Notes under the pieces: model-generated
Told to the model about the DNA's origin: nothing
Database searches by the model: none
Seen by the model: the letters and a program-made list of their open reading frames with translations, nothing else
Translations under genes and position numbers: made by a program
Shown here: piece after piece, positions 42,683-52,002 of the stretch
Layout: each line of letters starts with the position of its first letter
How positions within the stretch are numbered: the stretch's first letter is position 1
Source of the DNA: Chitinophagales bacterium
Lineage (GTDB): Bacteria; Bacteroidota; Bacteroidia; Chitinophagales; UBA10324
Assembly: GCA_025057275.1 (NCBI GenBank)
Contig: JANWXQ010000041.1
Location: 1-64,000 of the forward strand
Reading direction: 5' to 3'
Length of the DNA: 64,000 nt

Positions 42683-43354
42683 ATGGCATATAAAAGCGCC
42701 GATGGTGCGGAGTCGTTTTTTGATGCATGGCTGTCCGCGCTCCGGCTGCGCTTGCAACAACCTTTACCGGGCCTTCCGGCTCATGCCCGCATGGCTCCTG
42801 AGGGCCGTCTCAACGAAAAATACCATCAGGCGATTCGGGAACTAAAGGGACAGAAGAGTGCAGTGCTCGTATTGCTGTATCCCAGGAAGGGTCAGATTTT
42901 TACTGTGCTGATCCGTCGGGCTGCGGGCATTGGTCCGCACAGCGGACAGGTGGGATTTCCCGGAGGAAAAGCAGAGCCTGAAGATGCGGATGCAATTGCC
43001 ACGGCCTTGCGCGAAGCAAATGAGGAGCTCGGCCTGAACACCGCACTGCTGCAGGTACTCGGCACATTGACGCCGGTGTACATACCCGTAAGCAGGCAAA
43101 CGGTATTTCCTGTGCTGGCTGCTGCCGGTGCGACTCCGGTACTGAATCCGCGGCCGCTGGAAGTACAAGGTGTTTTGCGGGTTAATTGCAGTCAGTTGCA
43201 CGATCCGAAAAGGCATAAGAAGGGTACCTTCTTAACGGCCGGCGGTGAGCGTATTGTGGCTCCTTATTTTTTGCTGAACCGGAATAAAGTCTGGGGAGCC
43301 ACAGCCTTGGTGCTGAGTGAGCTCGCAGAGCTGCTCAGGCGCCCATCTTCCTGA
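42683..43354 (+). CDS. NUDIX hydrolase, CoA pyrophosphatase-like
   Basis: A 223-residue NUDIX enzyme. The NUDIX box GGKAEPEDADAIATALREAN continues with EELGL, so all catalytic Glu are present. The preceding IRRAAGIGPHSGQVGFP matches the extra motif LLTKRS-x-LRxHxGQVxFPGG of the CoA-diphosphatase group (NudL, YeaB), which splits CoA into phosphopantetheine and ADP. Here Pro-His-Ser replaces Arg/Lys-His-x, so the assignment is likely but not certain. It follows tyrS by 17 bases. Confidence 0.87.
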   Translation: MAYKSADGAESFFDAWLSALRLRLQQPLPGLPAHARMAPEGRLNEKYHQAIRELKGQKSAVLVLLYPRKGQIFTVLIRRAAGIGPHSGQVGFPGGKAEPEDADAIATALREANEELGLNTALLQVLGTLTPVYIPVSRQTVFPVLAAAGATPVLNPRPLEVQGVLRVNCSQLHDPKRHKKGTFLTAGGERIVAPYFLLNRNKVWGATALVLSELAELLRRPSS

Positions 43355-43430
43355 AATTCGGCCCGGGCATTGCTGCATTTTTTCTTATCTTCGACAGAGT
43401 ATTTGTATAACGGTTACTTCCTGATTGCAT

Positions 43431-44390
43431 ATGATGGAGGGTTGGAAAAAATCGCTCCGGGATTATTTGATCTTTTCCCGCTCTGAGCGAAACGGTATTT
43501 TGATTTTGTGCGCTCTTATTCTGGCAGTGGCTTTTCTGCCCCGTTGGATAGACTTCAACCGGCATTCGGGAACAAAAGAATGGCAGGAACTGGTTATGGC
43601 TTTGGAATCGGATACAGTTCAACTGGCGGAACGCCCCATCCGCAGATTTGCGCAAGACAATGCCAAATCAAACGGGACGTGGAACAGCGAGGGCAGCCTT
43701 CCGGCCAACCGGCCCAAGACGGTGCAACGGTTTGCTTTTGACCCCAATACGGCCGATTTGGAAGAATTGCTGCAGCTTGGCTTAAACAAAAAGGTGGCAG
43801 CTACCCTGATCCGTTACCGGCAAGCCGGTGGCCGATTCAGGCAGAAAAGTGACCTGCGGCGGATATATGGAATCACCAACGAAGATTATGCCGCTTTAGA
43901 GCCCTACATCCGTATTGGGTCCGAAACCCCAGAGGAGCCTGCATCCGACTCCTCTGTCAGGCAAACCTCACCTAACCCCGCTCATCCTGTGCTGAGCACG
44001 GTGGTGGAACTTAATGCTGCTGATTCTGCCCTGCTTGTCGACCTGCCGGGCATCGGGCCGGTGCTGGCGCGGCGCATCATCAACTGGCGCAGCCGGCTTG
44101 GCGGCTTTTATGCTGTGGAACAACTGCTGGAAGTCAGGGGCTTAACGAAAGAAACCCTGGAACAAGTTCGCCCCTGGGTAACCGTGGACTCGCAGGCAAT
44201 TCAGCCTCTGAATGTTAACCTGGCTTCGGAAGAACAGCTGAAAAGCCACCCGTATTTCCGCAGAATTGCTACTCTGTTGGTCAGCTACAGGCAACATCAC
44301 GGTCCCTACCGATCTTTTGGCGATTTGGAGCAAATGGAAGGCATTCTGCCAGAAGAACTGGCCCGAATCAGGCCCTACCTCATTTTTTAG
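43431..44390 (+). CDS. Helix-hairpin-helix protein with one membrane anchor (ComEA-like)
   Basis: A 319-residue protein with one N-terminal membrane helix (about residues 22-39) and three helix-hairpin-helix regions outside. These are FDPNTADLEELLQLGLNKKV, VELNAADSALLVDLPGIGPV and the final VNLASEEQLKSHPYFRR region. Such modules bind DNA without sequence preference; ComEA uses one for DNA uptake. Tripled, membrane-anchored forms are common in Bacteroidota, with unknown role. The ATG at 43431 (or 43434) is preferred to a TTG at 43425. It stands directly before the rplA promoter, where rplK or nusG is usually found. Confidence 0.85.
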   Translation: MMEGWKKSLRDYLIFSRSERNGILILCALILAVAFLPRWIDFNRHSGTKEWQELVMALESDTVQLAERPIRRFAQDNAKSNGTWNSEGSLPANRPKTVQRFAFDPNTADLEELLQLGLNKKVAATLIRYRQAGGRFRQKSDLRRIYGITNEDYAALEPYIRIGSETPEEPASDSSVRQTSPNPAHPVLSTVVELNAADSALLVDLPGIGPVLARRIINWRSRLGGFYAVEQLLEVRGLTKETLEQVRPWVTVDSQAIQPLNVNLASEEQLKSHPYFRRIATLLVSYRQHHGPYRSFGDLEQMEGILPEELARIRPYLIF

Positions 44391-44434
44391 CCGGAAGCCA
44401 GGGGCCCAGCGATGGCAAAAAAATTTGAAAGCGC

Positions 44435-44464
44435 TTGTAAATGTGCGGAAACGACGTACTTTTG
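44435..44464 (+). promoter_or_regulatory. Promoter of the rplA-rplJ-rplL-rpoB cluster
   Basis: TTG (44435-44437), a 19-base spacer and TACTTTTG (44457-44464) fit the phylum promoter. It gives the ribosomal cluster its own start, 42 bases before the GTG of rplA. Confidence 0.7.
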
Positions 44465-44506
44465 CGTTCCTTTTTCGCTGCAGCGCCACCCCAAACCAGT
44501 ATTGCC

Positions 44507-45199
44507 GTGCAATTAACCAAAAAGAGAAAACAGGCCAATGCTAAGCTTACGCCCAATAAGGCGTACACGCTTAAGGAAGCCAGCAGCCTGGTGCGCGAGG
44601 TGAACACCGCCCGGTTTGATGCTTCAGTGGATGTGCATATTCGGCTGGGCATTGATCCACGTAAGGCCGACCAGGCCGTGCGCGGTGTGGTAACCCTACC
44701 GCACGGAACCGGCAAAACCAAAAGAGTGCTTGTGCTTTGCGGTCCGGATAAAGAAGAAGAAGCCAAAGCGGCCGGCGCCGACCACGTCGGCTTGCAGGAG
44801 TTCGTGGAAAAAATTGAAAAAGGCTGGCTGGACGTGGATGTCATCATTGCCACACCCAGCGTCATGCCCAAGATCGCCAAGCTGGGTAAGATTCTGGGCC
44901 CCCGCAACCTGATGCCCAATCCCAAATCCGGAACCGTTACGGATGCCGTAGCCGAAGCTGTGCGCGAAGTCAAAGGGGGTAAAATTGCCTTTAAGGCCGA
45001 CAAGCAGGGCATCATTCATGCTTCGGTAGGGCGTGTATCCTTTGCTCCGCAGAAAATCTACGAAAACGCCCATGAGCTGATTCAAACAGTGATCCGTTTA
45101 AAACCTTCTACGGCCAAGGGCACCTACCTGCGCAGTGTATCCCTGGCGAGCACCATGAGCCCGGGGATTCCCATTGACACCAAATCCTTGCAGAATTAA
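44507..45199 (+). CDS. rplA: 50S ribosomal protein L1
   Basis: Ribosomal protein L1 (230 residues), part of the mobile L1 stalk, and in many bacteria the translational repressor of its own operon. The N-terminus [12 protein letters not shown], the core [14 protein letters not shown] and the end [20 protein letters not shown] are diagnostic. I choose the GTG at 44507 because it gives the normal L1 length and lies downstream of the promoter. The ATG at 44441 would start upstream of the -7 box. rplK, normally the gene before it, is absent here. rplJ starts 3 bases after the stop. Confidence 0.96.
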   Translation: MQLTKKRKQANAKLTPNKAYTLKEASSLVREVNTARFDASVDVHIRLGIDPRKADQAVRGVVTLPHGTGKTKRVLVLCGPDKEEEAKAAGADHVGLQEFVEKIEKGWLDVDVIIATPSVMPKIAKLGKILGPRNLMPNPKSGTVTDAVAEAVREVKGGKIAFKADKQGIIHASVGRVSFAPQKIYENAHELIQTVIRLKPSTAKGTYLRSVSLASTMSPGIPIDTKSLQN

Positions 45200-45202
45200 G
45201 TC

Positions 45203-45727
45203 ATGCAGCGGGAAGACAAGCAGAAAATCATTGACTCGCTCACCGAACAATTCCGGTCAGCGACCTATTTCTACCTTGCCGACACGTCCAGTCTTTCGGT
45301 ATCGGATATCAATCAGCTTCGTCGCCTTTGTCATCAGCACGGCGTTCAGATGCGGGTGGCAAAAAACACACTCATCCGCAAGTCGCTGGAGGCCACAGGC
45401 AAGTCGTACGATGGTCTTTACCAGGTGCTTCAGGGACCCACGTCCATTATGTTTTGCGAAACCGCCTCGCTGCCGGCTAAAGTCATCAGGGAATTTCGGA
45501 AAAGCCATGATAAGCCGGTATTGAAGGCTGCCTACATCGAGGAAGCCATCTACATCGGCGATGCCGTCGTGGAAGAACTGGCGGCCCTGAAAACCAAACA
45601 GGAACTCCTGGGTGAATTGATAGGCCTGCTGCAGTCGCCGGTTCACCGGGTTATCCAGGCCCTTCGTTCGGGAGGCGACAAGCTGGCCGGTGTGCTCAAA
45701 ACGCTGGAAGAACGTAAATCTTCATAA
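45203..45727 (+). CDS. rplJ: 50S ribosomal protein L10
   Basis: Ribosomal protein L10 (174 residues), the base of the L7/L12 stalk. The N-terminal domain has YLADTSSLSVSDINQLRR and VAKNTLIRKSL, and the middle part includes LQGPTSIMF. The C-terminal helix that carries L12 dimers is present (LLQSPVHRVIQALRSGGDKL). It lies between rplA (3 bases) and rplL (34 bases), the usual order. No hairpin typical of an L10 leader was identified. Confidence 0.97.
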   Translation: MQREDKQKIIDSLTEQFRSATYFYLADTSSLSVSDINQLRRLCHQHGVQMRVAKNTLIRKSLEATGKSYDGLYQVLQGPTSIMFCETASLPAKVIREFRKSHDKPVLKAAYIEEAIYIGDAVVEELAALKTKQELLGELIGLLQSPVHRVIQALRSGGDKLAGVLKTLEERKSS

Positions 45728-45761
45728 CCATTTCTGTTAAAACCTGAAAAACGCAAATAAC

Positions 45762-46145
45762 ATGGCAGACCTTAAAGCATTTGCAGATCAGTTGGTGAAT
45801 CTGACCGTTAAAGAGGTGAACGAATTGGCGCGTATCCTCAAGGATGACTATGGTATTGAGCCGGCTGCTGCTGCTCCCGTAGTGGTCAGCGGCGGTGCTG
45901 CTGCCGGCGGAGCAGCCCCTGCTGCTGAACAAAAAACCTCCTTTGATGTTATACTCAAAAGCGGCGGTGCCCAAAAGTTGCAGGTGGTTAAAGTCGTCAA
46001 AGACCTCACCGGCCTGGGGCTGAAGGAAGCCAAAGACCTGGTAGATGGTGCTCCCAAGCCCATCAAGGAGGGCATCAGCAAGGACGAAGCCGAATCCATC
46101 AAAGCCAAACTAACGGAAGTCGGAGCCGAGGTTGAGATTAAATAA
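45762..46145 (+). CDS. rplL: 50S ribosomal protein L7/L12
   Basis: L7/L12 (127 residues), the multi-copy stalk protein that recruits translation factors. It has the N-terminal dimerisation helices, an Ala/Gly-rich hinge (residues about 36-54) and the C-terminal domain with [21 protein letters not shown] strong hairpin with a T run follows before rpoB, so much transcription probably ends here, allowing high rplL relative to rpoB. Confidence 0.98.
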   Translation: MADLKAFADQLVNLTVKEVNELARILKDDYGIEPAAAAPVVVSGGAAAGGAAPAAEQKTSFDVILKSGGAQKLQVVKVVKDLTGLGLKEAKDLVDGAPKPIKEGISKDEAESIKAKLTEVGAEVEIK

Positions 46146-46166
46146 TGCTGCCTCAGCCCCCTACTG

Positions 46167-46205
46167 CGGATCTCTTTGGCGGCAAGGAGATCCGTTTGCC
46201 TTTTT
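46167..46205 (+). terminator. Terminator/attenuator between rplL and rpoB
   Basis: An 11-pair stem (46167-46177 with 46184-46194, one G-T pair) and loop GGCGGC are followed by TTTGCCTTTTTAG. As no promoter is clear before rpoB, this likely acts as a partial terminator that lowers rpoB transcription relative to rplL, as known in the E. coli cluster. Confidence 0.75.
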
Positions 46206-46227
46206 AGTTTACCCTTAAAACCTTTCA

Positions 46228-49200
46228 GTGGTGAAAACCAGAGAACGCATCAGCTTTAGTAAAACCCGAATTAAGCTGGATTACCCCGACCTGCTGGCTG
46301 TGCAACTGCAGTCGTTTAAGGATTTCTTTCAGTTAGAAACCACTCCCGACAAGCGGGCTTACGAGGGCCTGTACCGCGTTTTTCAGGAAAACTTTCCCAT
46401 CAGTGATGCCCGCGGCATTTTCACGCTGGAGTTTCTGGATTATTACATCGATCCGCCACGTTACACCATTGAGGAATGCATTGAACGCGGGCTGACCTTC
46501 AGTGTACCTCTCAAAGCTAAGCTTCGCCTGTCGTGCAATGATCCTGAACACGTGGACTTCCAGACCATCGTGCAGGACGTGTTTCTGGGCAACATTCCCT
46601 ACATGACGCCAAAGGGCACATTCATCGTCAACGGGGCTGAGCGCGTGGTTGTTTCCCAGTTGCACCGGTCGCCGGGCGTCTTTTTTGGCCAGTCCATCCA
46701 TCCCAACGGTTCACGTATCTACTCGGCCCGGGTAATACCCTTTAAGGGAGCATGGATGGAATTTGCTACCGACATCAACAACGTGATGTATGCCTACATT
46801 GACCGGAAAAAGAAGTTTCCTGTTACCACGTTGTTGCGCGCAATTGGCTGGGAAACCGACAAGCAAATTCTGGAATTGTTTGGCCTTAGCGAAGAAGTGA
46901 GTGCCCGCCGTGACGTGCTCAAGAAGCACATCGGTCGCAAACTCGCTGCCCGCGTGCTGCGCAGTTGGACGGAAGATTTCGTGGACGATGATACCGGCGA
47001 AGTGGTCACCATCACGCGCAACGAGGTGGTGCTGGAACGCGACACCGTTCTGGATGAACAAAACATAGAAGACATTCTGGCCACGCAGGTTGATACCATC
47101 GTCTTGCAGCGCGAAGGGCAGGAACTGGATTACAGCATCATCTACAACACACTGCAGAAAGACACCTCCAACAACGAACTGGAAGCCGTTCAGTACATCT
47201 ATCGCCAGCTACGCGGCGCCGATGCTCCTGACGACGAAACCGCCCGCGGCATCATCGACAAACTGTTCTTTTCCGATAAACGGTACGACCTCGGCGAGGT
47301 GGGTCGCTACAAGATCAACCAGAAACTCGGCACCCGCGTGGAAATCACCACCAAAGTGCTGACCAAGGAAGATATCGTCGCCATTATCAGATACCTGGTG
47401 CAACTCATCAACGAGAAAGCAGAGGTGGATGACATTGACCACTTGTCCAACCGCAGGGTACGAACGGTGGGAGAACAGCTGTCTGCCCAGTTTGGGGTTG
47501 GTTTGGCCCGTATGGCCCGCACCATCCGGGAGCGCATGAATGTGCGCGACAACGAAGTGTTTACGCCGGTGGATCTGATCAATGCCCGAACGCTTTCATC
47601 GGTGATCAATTCGTTCTTTGGTACCTCGCAACTCAGCCAGTTCCTGGATCAAACCAACCCATTGGCGGAGATCACGCACAAGCGGCGTATTTCTGCGCTG
47701 GGTCCGGGAGGCCTCACCCGCGAGCGGGCCGGTTTTGAAGTGCGCGACGTGCACTATTCCCACTACGGCCGGCTCTGCACGATCGAAACACCGGAAGGTC
47801 CCAACATTGGACTCATTTCCACGCTGTGCGTCCATGCCAAAATCAACGACATGGGCTTTATTGAAACCCCTTACCTCAAGGTGCAGGAGGGCAAGGTGGA
47901 TTTGCGCGGTAAGCCTACCTACCTTACTGCCGATGAAGAGGATACCTCCATCATCGCTCAGGCCAACGTGCCCATCAGCCCGAAAGGCGACTTTGAAACC
48001 AACAGGGTGAAAAGCCGCCAGCACGGGGACTTTCCCATCGTAGAGCCGAAGCAGGTGGATTTTATTGATGTGGCCCCCAATCAGATTGTAGGGGTCAGCG
48101 CTTCGCTGATTCCCTTCCTGGAACATGACGATGCCAATCGTGCCCTGATGGGTTCCAACATGCAGCGCCAGGCAGTGCCACTGCTTCGCCCGCAGGCGCC
48201 AGTGGTAGGTACGGGACTGGAGCATAAGGTGGCTGTTGACTCGCGCCTGCTGTTGAATGCAGAAGGAAACGGCGTTGTGGAATATGTGGACGCTGATGAA
48301 ATCATCATCAACTACGAACAATCGGAAGAAGAAGACCTGGTCAGCTTTGAGGGGTCGCGACGTGTCTACAAGCTCACCAAATTCAAAAAGACCAATCAAA
48401 ACTCCTGCATCAACCTGAAGCCCATCATCAAAAAGGGCGATCGGGTTAAAGCCGGCCAGATCCTTTGCGAAGGTTATGCTACCGAAAGCGGCGAACTGGC
48501 TCTCGGCCAAAACCTGAAAGTGGCCTTCATGCCCTGGAAAGGATACAACTTTGAAGATGCCATCGTTATCAGCGAACGATTGGTGCGCGACGATGTGTTT
48601 ACTTCCATTCATATTGAAGAATACGAGCTGGAGGTTCGCGATACCAAGCTGGGTGAAGAAGAGCTGACCGCCGATATTCCCAATGTCAGCGAAGAAGCCA
48701 CCCGTCAGCTGGACGACAACGGCATCATCCGCATCGGCGCTCATGTTGTGGAAGGCGACATTCTGATTGGAAAAATCACACCTCGGGGTGAAACGGATCC
48801 TACGCCGGAAGAAAAGCTGCTCCGCGCCATTTTCGGCGACAAGGCCGGCGATGTGAAAGACGCTTCCCTGAAAGCGCCGCCCTCAACCGAAGGAGTCGTT
48901 ATCGATAAGAAACTGTTCAGCCGGGCCCGAAAAGATAAAAACTCCAAGGCGCGTGAAAAGGTCGCCCTGGAAAAGCTGGAAAAGGAACATGCCAAAAATC
49001 TGTCTGCGCTGAAAGATGTGCTTCTGGAAAAGCTCATGAAGCTGCTGCGCGACAAACAGAGCAACGGCGTGCAGAACGTTTACAAAGAAACAGTAATACC
49101 CAAAGGCACCCGCTTCACAAACAAAGTGCTCGCCGACCTGAATTACCAGGAAGTGGACCCAACCAACTGGACCAAAGACGAACACACCAACGAGCTGATC

Positions 49201-50028
49201 AAGAAGCTGTTGCACAACTACAACATCAAGCACAACGAGGAAGTAGGAAGATATAAGAGGGAAAAGTTTAATATATCGATCGGCGACGAGCTTCCGTCCG
49301 GTGTGCTTAAGCTGGCCAAGGTGTACATTGCCAAAAAGCGAAAGCTCAAGGTAGGCGATAAACTGGCAGGCCGCCACGGTAACAAGGGCATTGTAGCCCG
49401 CATCGTACGTGAGGAAGATATGCCCTTCCTCTCTGACGGCACGCCGGTGGATATTGTGCTCAACCCGTTGGGTGTTCCCAGCCGAATGAATCTGGGTCAG
49501 ATTTATGAAACGGTGTTGGGGTGGGCCGGCGAGAAGCTGGGCGTGCGGTTCAGCACCCCCATTTTTGACGGGGCCACCATTGACGAAATCCAGGAATGGC
49601 TTGACAAGGCCAATCTGCCCAAGTTGGGAATAACTTATTTGTACGACGGGGAAACCGGAGAACGGTTCCACCAGCCGGCTACCGTTGGGGTTATCTACAT
49701 GATGAAGCTGCATCATATGGTGGATGATAAAATGCATGCCCGCAGCATCGGTCCGTACTCGCTGATTACCCAGCAGCCGTTGGGGGGCAAGGCTCAGTTC
49801 GGTGGCCAGCGCTTTGGCGAAATGGAAGTATGGGCACTGGAGGCCTACGGCGCTTCGAATATTTTGCAGGAATTGCTCACCGTCAAATCCGACGACATCA
49901 CCGGAAGGTCCAAGACCTATGAAATGATCGTTAAGGGTGAAAACCTGCCCAAGCCCGGCATTCCCGAATCGTTCAATGTGTTGGTTCACGAACTTCGGGG
50001 CCTCTGCCTGGATGTGGTGTTTGAGTGA
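46228..50028 (+). CDS. rpoB: DNA-directed RNA polymerase subunit beta
   Basis: Complete beta subunit (1266 residues, normal for Bacteroidota). Visible are the N-terminal [20 protein letters not shown], the rifampicin region ([20 protein letters not shown] then [11 protein letters not shown]), [13 protein letters not shown], the active-site [34 protein letters not shown], and the C-terminus [16 protein letters not shown]. Two positions differ from the common form: Leu for Met in FMDQ, and Thr for Pro in CPIETPEG (Pro564 in E. coli). The start is the GTG at 46228; a second GTG follows at once. rpoC, which nearly always follows rpoB, is not present downstream. Confidence 0.97.
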   Translation: MVKTRERISFSKTRIKLDYPDLLAVQLQSFKDFFQLETTPDKRAYEGLYRVFQENFPISDARGIFTLEFLDYYIDPPRYTIEECIERGLTFSVPLKAKLRLSCNDPEHVDFQTIVQDVFLGNIPYMTPKGTFIVNGAERVVVSQLHRSPGVFFGQSIHPNGSRIYSARVIPFKGAWMEFATDINNVMYAYIDRKKKFPVTTLLRAIGWETDKQILELFGLSEEVSARRDVLKKHIGRKLAARVLRSWTEDFVDDDTGEVVTITRNEVVLERDTVLDEQNIEDILATQVDTIVLQREGQELDYSIIYNTLQKDTSNNELEAVQYIYRQLRGADAPDDETARGIIDKLFFSDKRYDLGEVGRYKINQKLGTRVEITTKVLTKEDIVAIIRYLVQLINEKAEVDDIDHLSNRRVRTVGEQLSAQFGVGLARMARTIRERMNVRDNEVFTPVDLINARTLSSVINSFFGTSQLSQFLDQTNPLAEITHKRRISALGPGGLTRERAGFEVRDVHYSHYGRLCTIETPEGPNIGLISTLCVHAKINDMGFIETPYLKVQEGKVDLRGKPTYLTADEEDTSIIAQANVPISPKGDFETNRVKSRQHGDFPIVEPKQVDFIDVAPNQIVGVSASLIPFLEHDDANRALMGSNMQRQAVPLLRPQAPVVGTGLEHKVAVDSRLLLNAEGNGVVEYVDADEIIINYEQSEEEDLVSFEGSRRVYKLTKFKKTNQNSCINLKPIIKKGDRVKAGQILCEGYATESGELALGQNLKVAFMPWKGYNFEDAIVISERLVRDDVFTSIHIEEYELEVRDTKLGEEELTADIPNVSEEATRQLDDNGIIRIGAHVVEGDILIGKITPRGETDPTPEEKLLRAIFGDKAGDVKDASLKAPPSTEGVVIDKKLFSRARKDKNSKAREKVALEKLEKEHAKNLSALKDVLLEKLMKLLRDKQSNGVQNVYKETVIPKGTRFTNKVLADLNYQEVDPTNWTKDEHTNELIKKLLHNYNIKHNEEVGRYKREKFNISIGDELPSGVLKLAKVYIAKKRKLKVGDKLAGRHGNKGIVARIVREEDMPFLSDGTPVDIVLNPLGVPSRMNLGQIYETVLGWAGEKLGVRFSTPIFDGATIDEIQEWLDKANLPKLGITYLYDGETGERFHQPATVGVIYMMKLHHMVDDKMHARSIGPYSLITQQPLGGKAQFGGQRFGEMEVWALEAYGASNILQELLTVKSDDITGRSKTYEMIVKGENLPKPGIPESFNVLVHELRGLCLDVVFE

Positions 50029-50477
50029 GCTGCATGTTGGCAGCGCCCCTCCTGATTGACCAGCCAAGGGAAAGCTGTCTGAACTGCCGGTCATTCAGAA
50101 AATTGGAATTCAGGCACCTCTCAGTTTGAAGTTATTTTTATTTTCATAGGTTCCTGGTCCTGAGCATTCAAATAAGCTCATGTCGGCAAGCAGCTGAAGC
50201 TGCTGCTTAAACTTTTGCGAACGGCTCTGGCTGTGGCCTGTTTTTGCCTGATATTTTGCCTTGTGCTTATGGGGCAAGGATTTGATTTTTTATGCAAATT
50301 GTTTTTAGACCTGAAAAGGTCATGCTTCACGGGTGCGGTAGAAGGCATTAAGCAAACGCAGTATGTTTCACAGGTGGGTCAAGTCAGGATGAAATGAAGC
50401 GAGGCATTCCGTTGTGCATCCCCATGTTAGTTACGGATTAATGTAACAACTGTAACAAACTATGAAAATAATCAGCA
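50029..50477 (+). other. Gene-free region after rpoB
   Basis: About 450 bases between the rpoB stop and the next promoter hold no convincing gene. There is no remnant of rpoC. Small hairpins are visible: GCTGC/GCAGC at the rpoB end, TGAGC/GCTCA near 50161, and GACCT-GAAA-AGGTC near 50308. None has a T run, so no clear terminator was found. A 60-codon frame at 50215-50397 starts with TTG and contains one hydrophobic stretch; I do not consider it supported. Confidence 0.6.
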
Positions 50478-50485
50478 TAACTTTG
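50478..50485 (+). promoter_or_regulatory. -7 promoter element for the DUF2892 gene
   Basis: TAACTTTG is a full match to TAnnTTTG, 22 bases before the ATG at 50508. Confidence 0.5.
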
Positions 50486-50507
50486 TTTATACTAAAAATG
50501 CAAGGTT

Positions 50508-50720
50508 ATGAACCTGAAAAAGAACATGGGGTCAGCTGACCGCCTTATCCGCGTTCTGGTGGCAATAGTTATCGGTGTTCTGTACTACCAGAACATCATT
50601 TCCGGAACTGTTGGTCTGCTGCTGTTGCTTGTTGCCGCCGTGTTTGTGCTAACGAGCGTTGTGGGCTTTTGCCCGCTTTATTGGCCATTTCGGATTAATA
50701 CCGGAAAGAGCAAGGATTAA
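50508..50720 (+). CDS. YgaP-type DUF2892 inner-membrane protein
   Basis: A 70-residue membrane protein matching the DUF2892 / YgaP transmembrane family. It has the N-terminal MGSADRLIRVLVA, two hydrophobic helices (about 14-29 and 34-52) and the conserved end VVGFCPLYWPFRI with a single Cys after the second helix. In E. coli YgaP the equivalent segment anchors a rhodanese domain; here it is alone. The role is unknown, but the position before Dps and thioredoxin suggests sulfur or redox stress handling. Confidence 0.85.
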   Translation: MNLKKNMGSADRLIRVLVAIVIGVLYYQNIISGTVGLLLLLVAAVFVLTSVVGFCPLYWPFRINTGKSKD

Positions 50721-50900
50721 CTTCCGAAGTCTGGCACCCAGTAATCGCCATGTTGCTGGGAGGGTATTGCTCAGCGGGCAGCATCTGATCCTTTAGCGGA
50801 TAGGGGGCGTAACATTTGTTGCCATCAGCCGGAAATATCGTCATGATTTTGCGCTGCGGCACGCGCTTTGTTGCCTTTCAGGTAAATCAGGAAAAGCATT

Positions 50901-51368
50901 ATGAAAATTGTAAACGTGGATAAATCCAAAGCCCGAAAACTGGCCGCCGAACTCAACGGGCTGCTGGCCGATTATATGGTGTTTTACCAGAACGTGCGAG
51001 GCCTGCACTGGAACATAAAAGGCAAAAAGTTTTTTGAGCTGCATGCGCAGTTTGAAACGTTATACAACTACCTGATCACCAAAGCCGATGAGGTTGCCGA
51101 GCGGGTGCTAACCCTGCAGGAAGTTCCACTACATACTTTTGAGGATTATCTATCGGCTTCCAGTATAAAAAGCCGAAAGAATCTTACGGGAGGAGAAGAG
51201 GCTGTGCGGGCGGTTTTGGAAGATCTGCTCGCTCTCTTGCAGCGGCAGCGCGAGTTGTTACTTTTAGCTAACGAAACAGGTGATGAAGGTACAGCAGCTA
51301 TTCTATCCGAATATGTAAAAGAACAGGAAAAAATGGCCTGGATGTATGAAGCATTTCTTAACGACTAA
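50901..51368 (+). CDS. Dps family DNA-protection / ferritin-like protein
   Basis: A 155-residue Dps-type miniferritin that would oxidise and store iron and protect DNA under starvation or peroxide stress. The ferroxidase residues are recognisable: His in LHWNIKGKKFFELHAQFE (two His and a Glu) and Asp/Glu in KADEVAERVLTL. The four-helix layout and length are normal for the family. The 180 bases upstream contain no gene and no clear promoter match. The next small gene starts 23 bases before the Dps stop, so the two are coupled. Confidence 0.92.
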   Translation: MKIVNVDKSKARKLAAELNGLLADYMVFYQNVRGLHWNIKGKKFFELHAQFETLYNYLITKADEVAERVLTLQEVPLHTFEDYLSASSIKSRKNLTGGEEAVRAVLEDLLALLQRQRELLLLANETGDEGTAAILSEYVKEQEKMAWMYEAFLND

Positions 51369-51618
51369 GCTGGGGCAGAAGCTCCGTTTTGGCTGGACTC
51401 CGGTACGCATTCTGTACGTGTTCATCGGCATCATCGTTGCCGCTCTGGCTTTCAAAGAGCAGCAATGGGTGGGCATGGTTTTGGGCGTTGGATTTGCCTT
51501 AATGGGAGCGTTGGGATGGGGCTGTGCCGCAGCATCCTGTTCTGTGCCGGAAAGGAATCAGCCTTTGGATCAGGCAGGCAGCGAATCCGTTGTATTTGAA
51601 GAAGTCAAAGAATCATAA
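51346..51618 (+). CDS. Small membrane protein with CxxxxC motif
   Basis: A 90-residue protein with two membrane helices (about 18-35 and 42-58) followed directly by GWGCAAASC, a Cys pair separated by four residues, and then a short hydrophilic tail. Similar short proteins, often next to thioredoxin genes, occur in Bacteroidota without known function. The gene overlaps dps by 23 bases and thioredoxin starts 4 bases after its stop, so the three are one tight operon. The Cys pair could be a thioredoxin partner; this is inference. Confidence 0.75.
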   Translation: MKHFLTTKLGQKLRFGWTPVRILYVFIGIIVAALAFKEQQWVGMVLGVGFALMGALGWGCAAASCSVPERNQPLDQAGSESVVFEEVKES

Positions 51619-51622
51619 TAAC

Positions 51623-51958
51623 ATGTCAGAAACCTTTTCAGAAATCATTCGCAGCGATAAGCTAACGCTTGTGGATTTTTATGCCGAGTGGTGTGGCCCT
51701 TGCAAAATGATGAAACCGGTGCTGGAGGAACTGAAAAAGCGGATTGGCGACCGGGCACGCATTCTAAAAGTGGATGTGGACCAAAGCCCGCTGGTGGCCT
51801 CTGCTTATCACATTCAGGGTGTGCCCACGCTGATGTTATTCCGCAACGGTCAGGTGTTGTGGCGGCAGGCTGGCGTAGTGCCGGTGGCGCGGCTGGAAGA
51901 ACTCATCAGTCGCTTTGCCACAACAGATCAGGCGACATCCACCGGCACAACCGGTTAA
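51623..51958 (+). CDS. Thioredoxin
   Basis: A 111-residue cytoplasmic thioredoxin that reduces protein disulfides with electrons from thioredoxin reductase. The active site is WCGPC (residues 23-27), and the cis-proline is in GVPTLMLF. The chain has a short Thr/Ser-rich C-terminal tail. The ATG at 51623 is chosen; the frame extends upstream into the previous gene. The position after Dps and the CxxxxC membrane protein suggests a stress-related thioredoxin rather than the main housekeeping one. Confidence 0.93.
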   Translation: MSETFSEIIRSDKLTLVDFYAEWCGPCKMMKPVLEELKKRIGDRARILKVDVDQSPLVASAYHIQGVPTLMLFRNGQVLWRQAGVVPVARLEELISRFATTDQATSTGTTG

Positions 51959-52002
51959 AAGGCTCTCGTTAAAAATGGCTATTTTGGGAGCAGGTCATTT
52001 TC

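Noticed and set aside
47596-50094. Two minus-strand open frames of 382 and 403 codons inside rpoB
   Set aside because: rpoB is full length and conserved; these are antisense shadows rich in His and Gly.
50358-50380. Sequence resembling half of a parS site (GTTTCAC)
   Set aside because: The second half of the palindrome is missing; no full parS was recognised in the window.
50215-50397. 60-codon plus-strand frame after rpoB with a hydrophobic stretch
   Set aside because: TTG start, no family resemblance and no ribosome-binding or promoter support; the hydrophobic stretch alone is weak.
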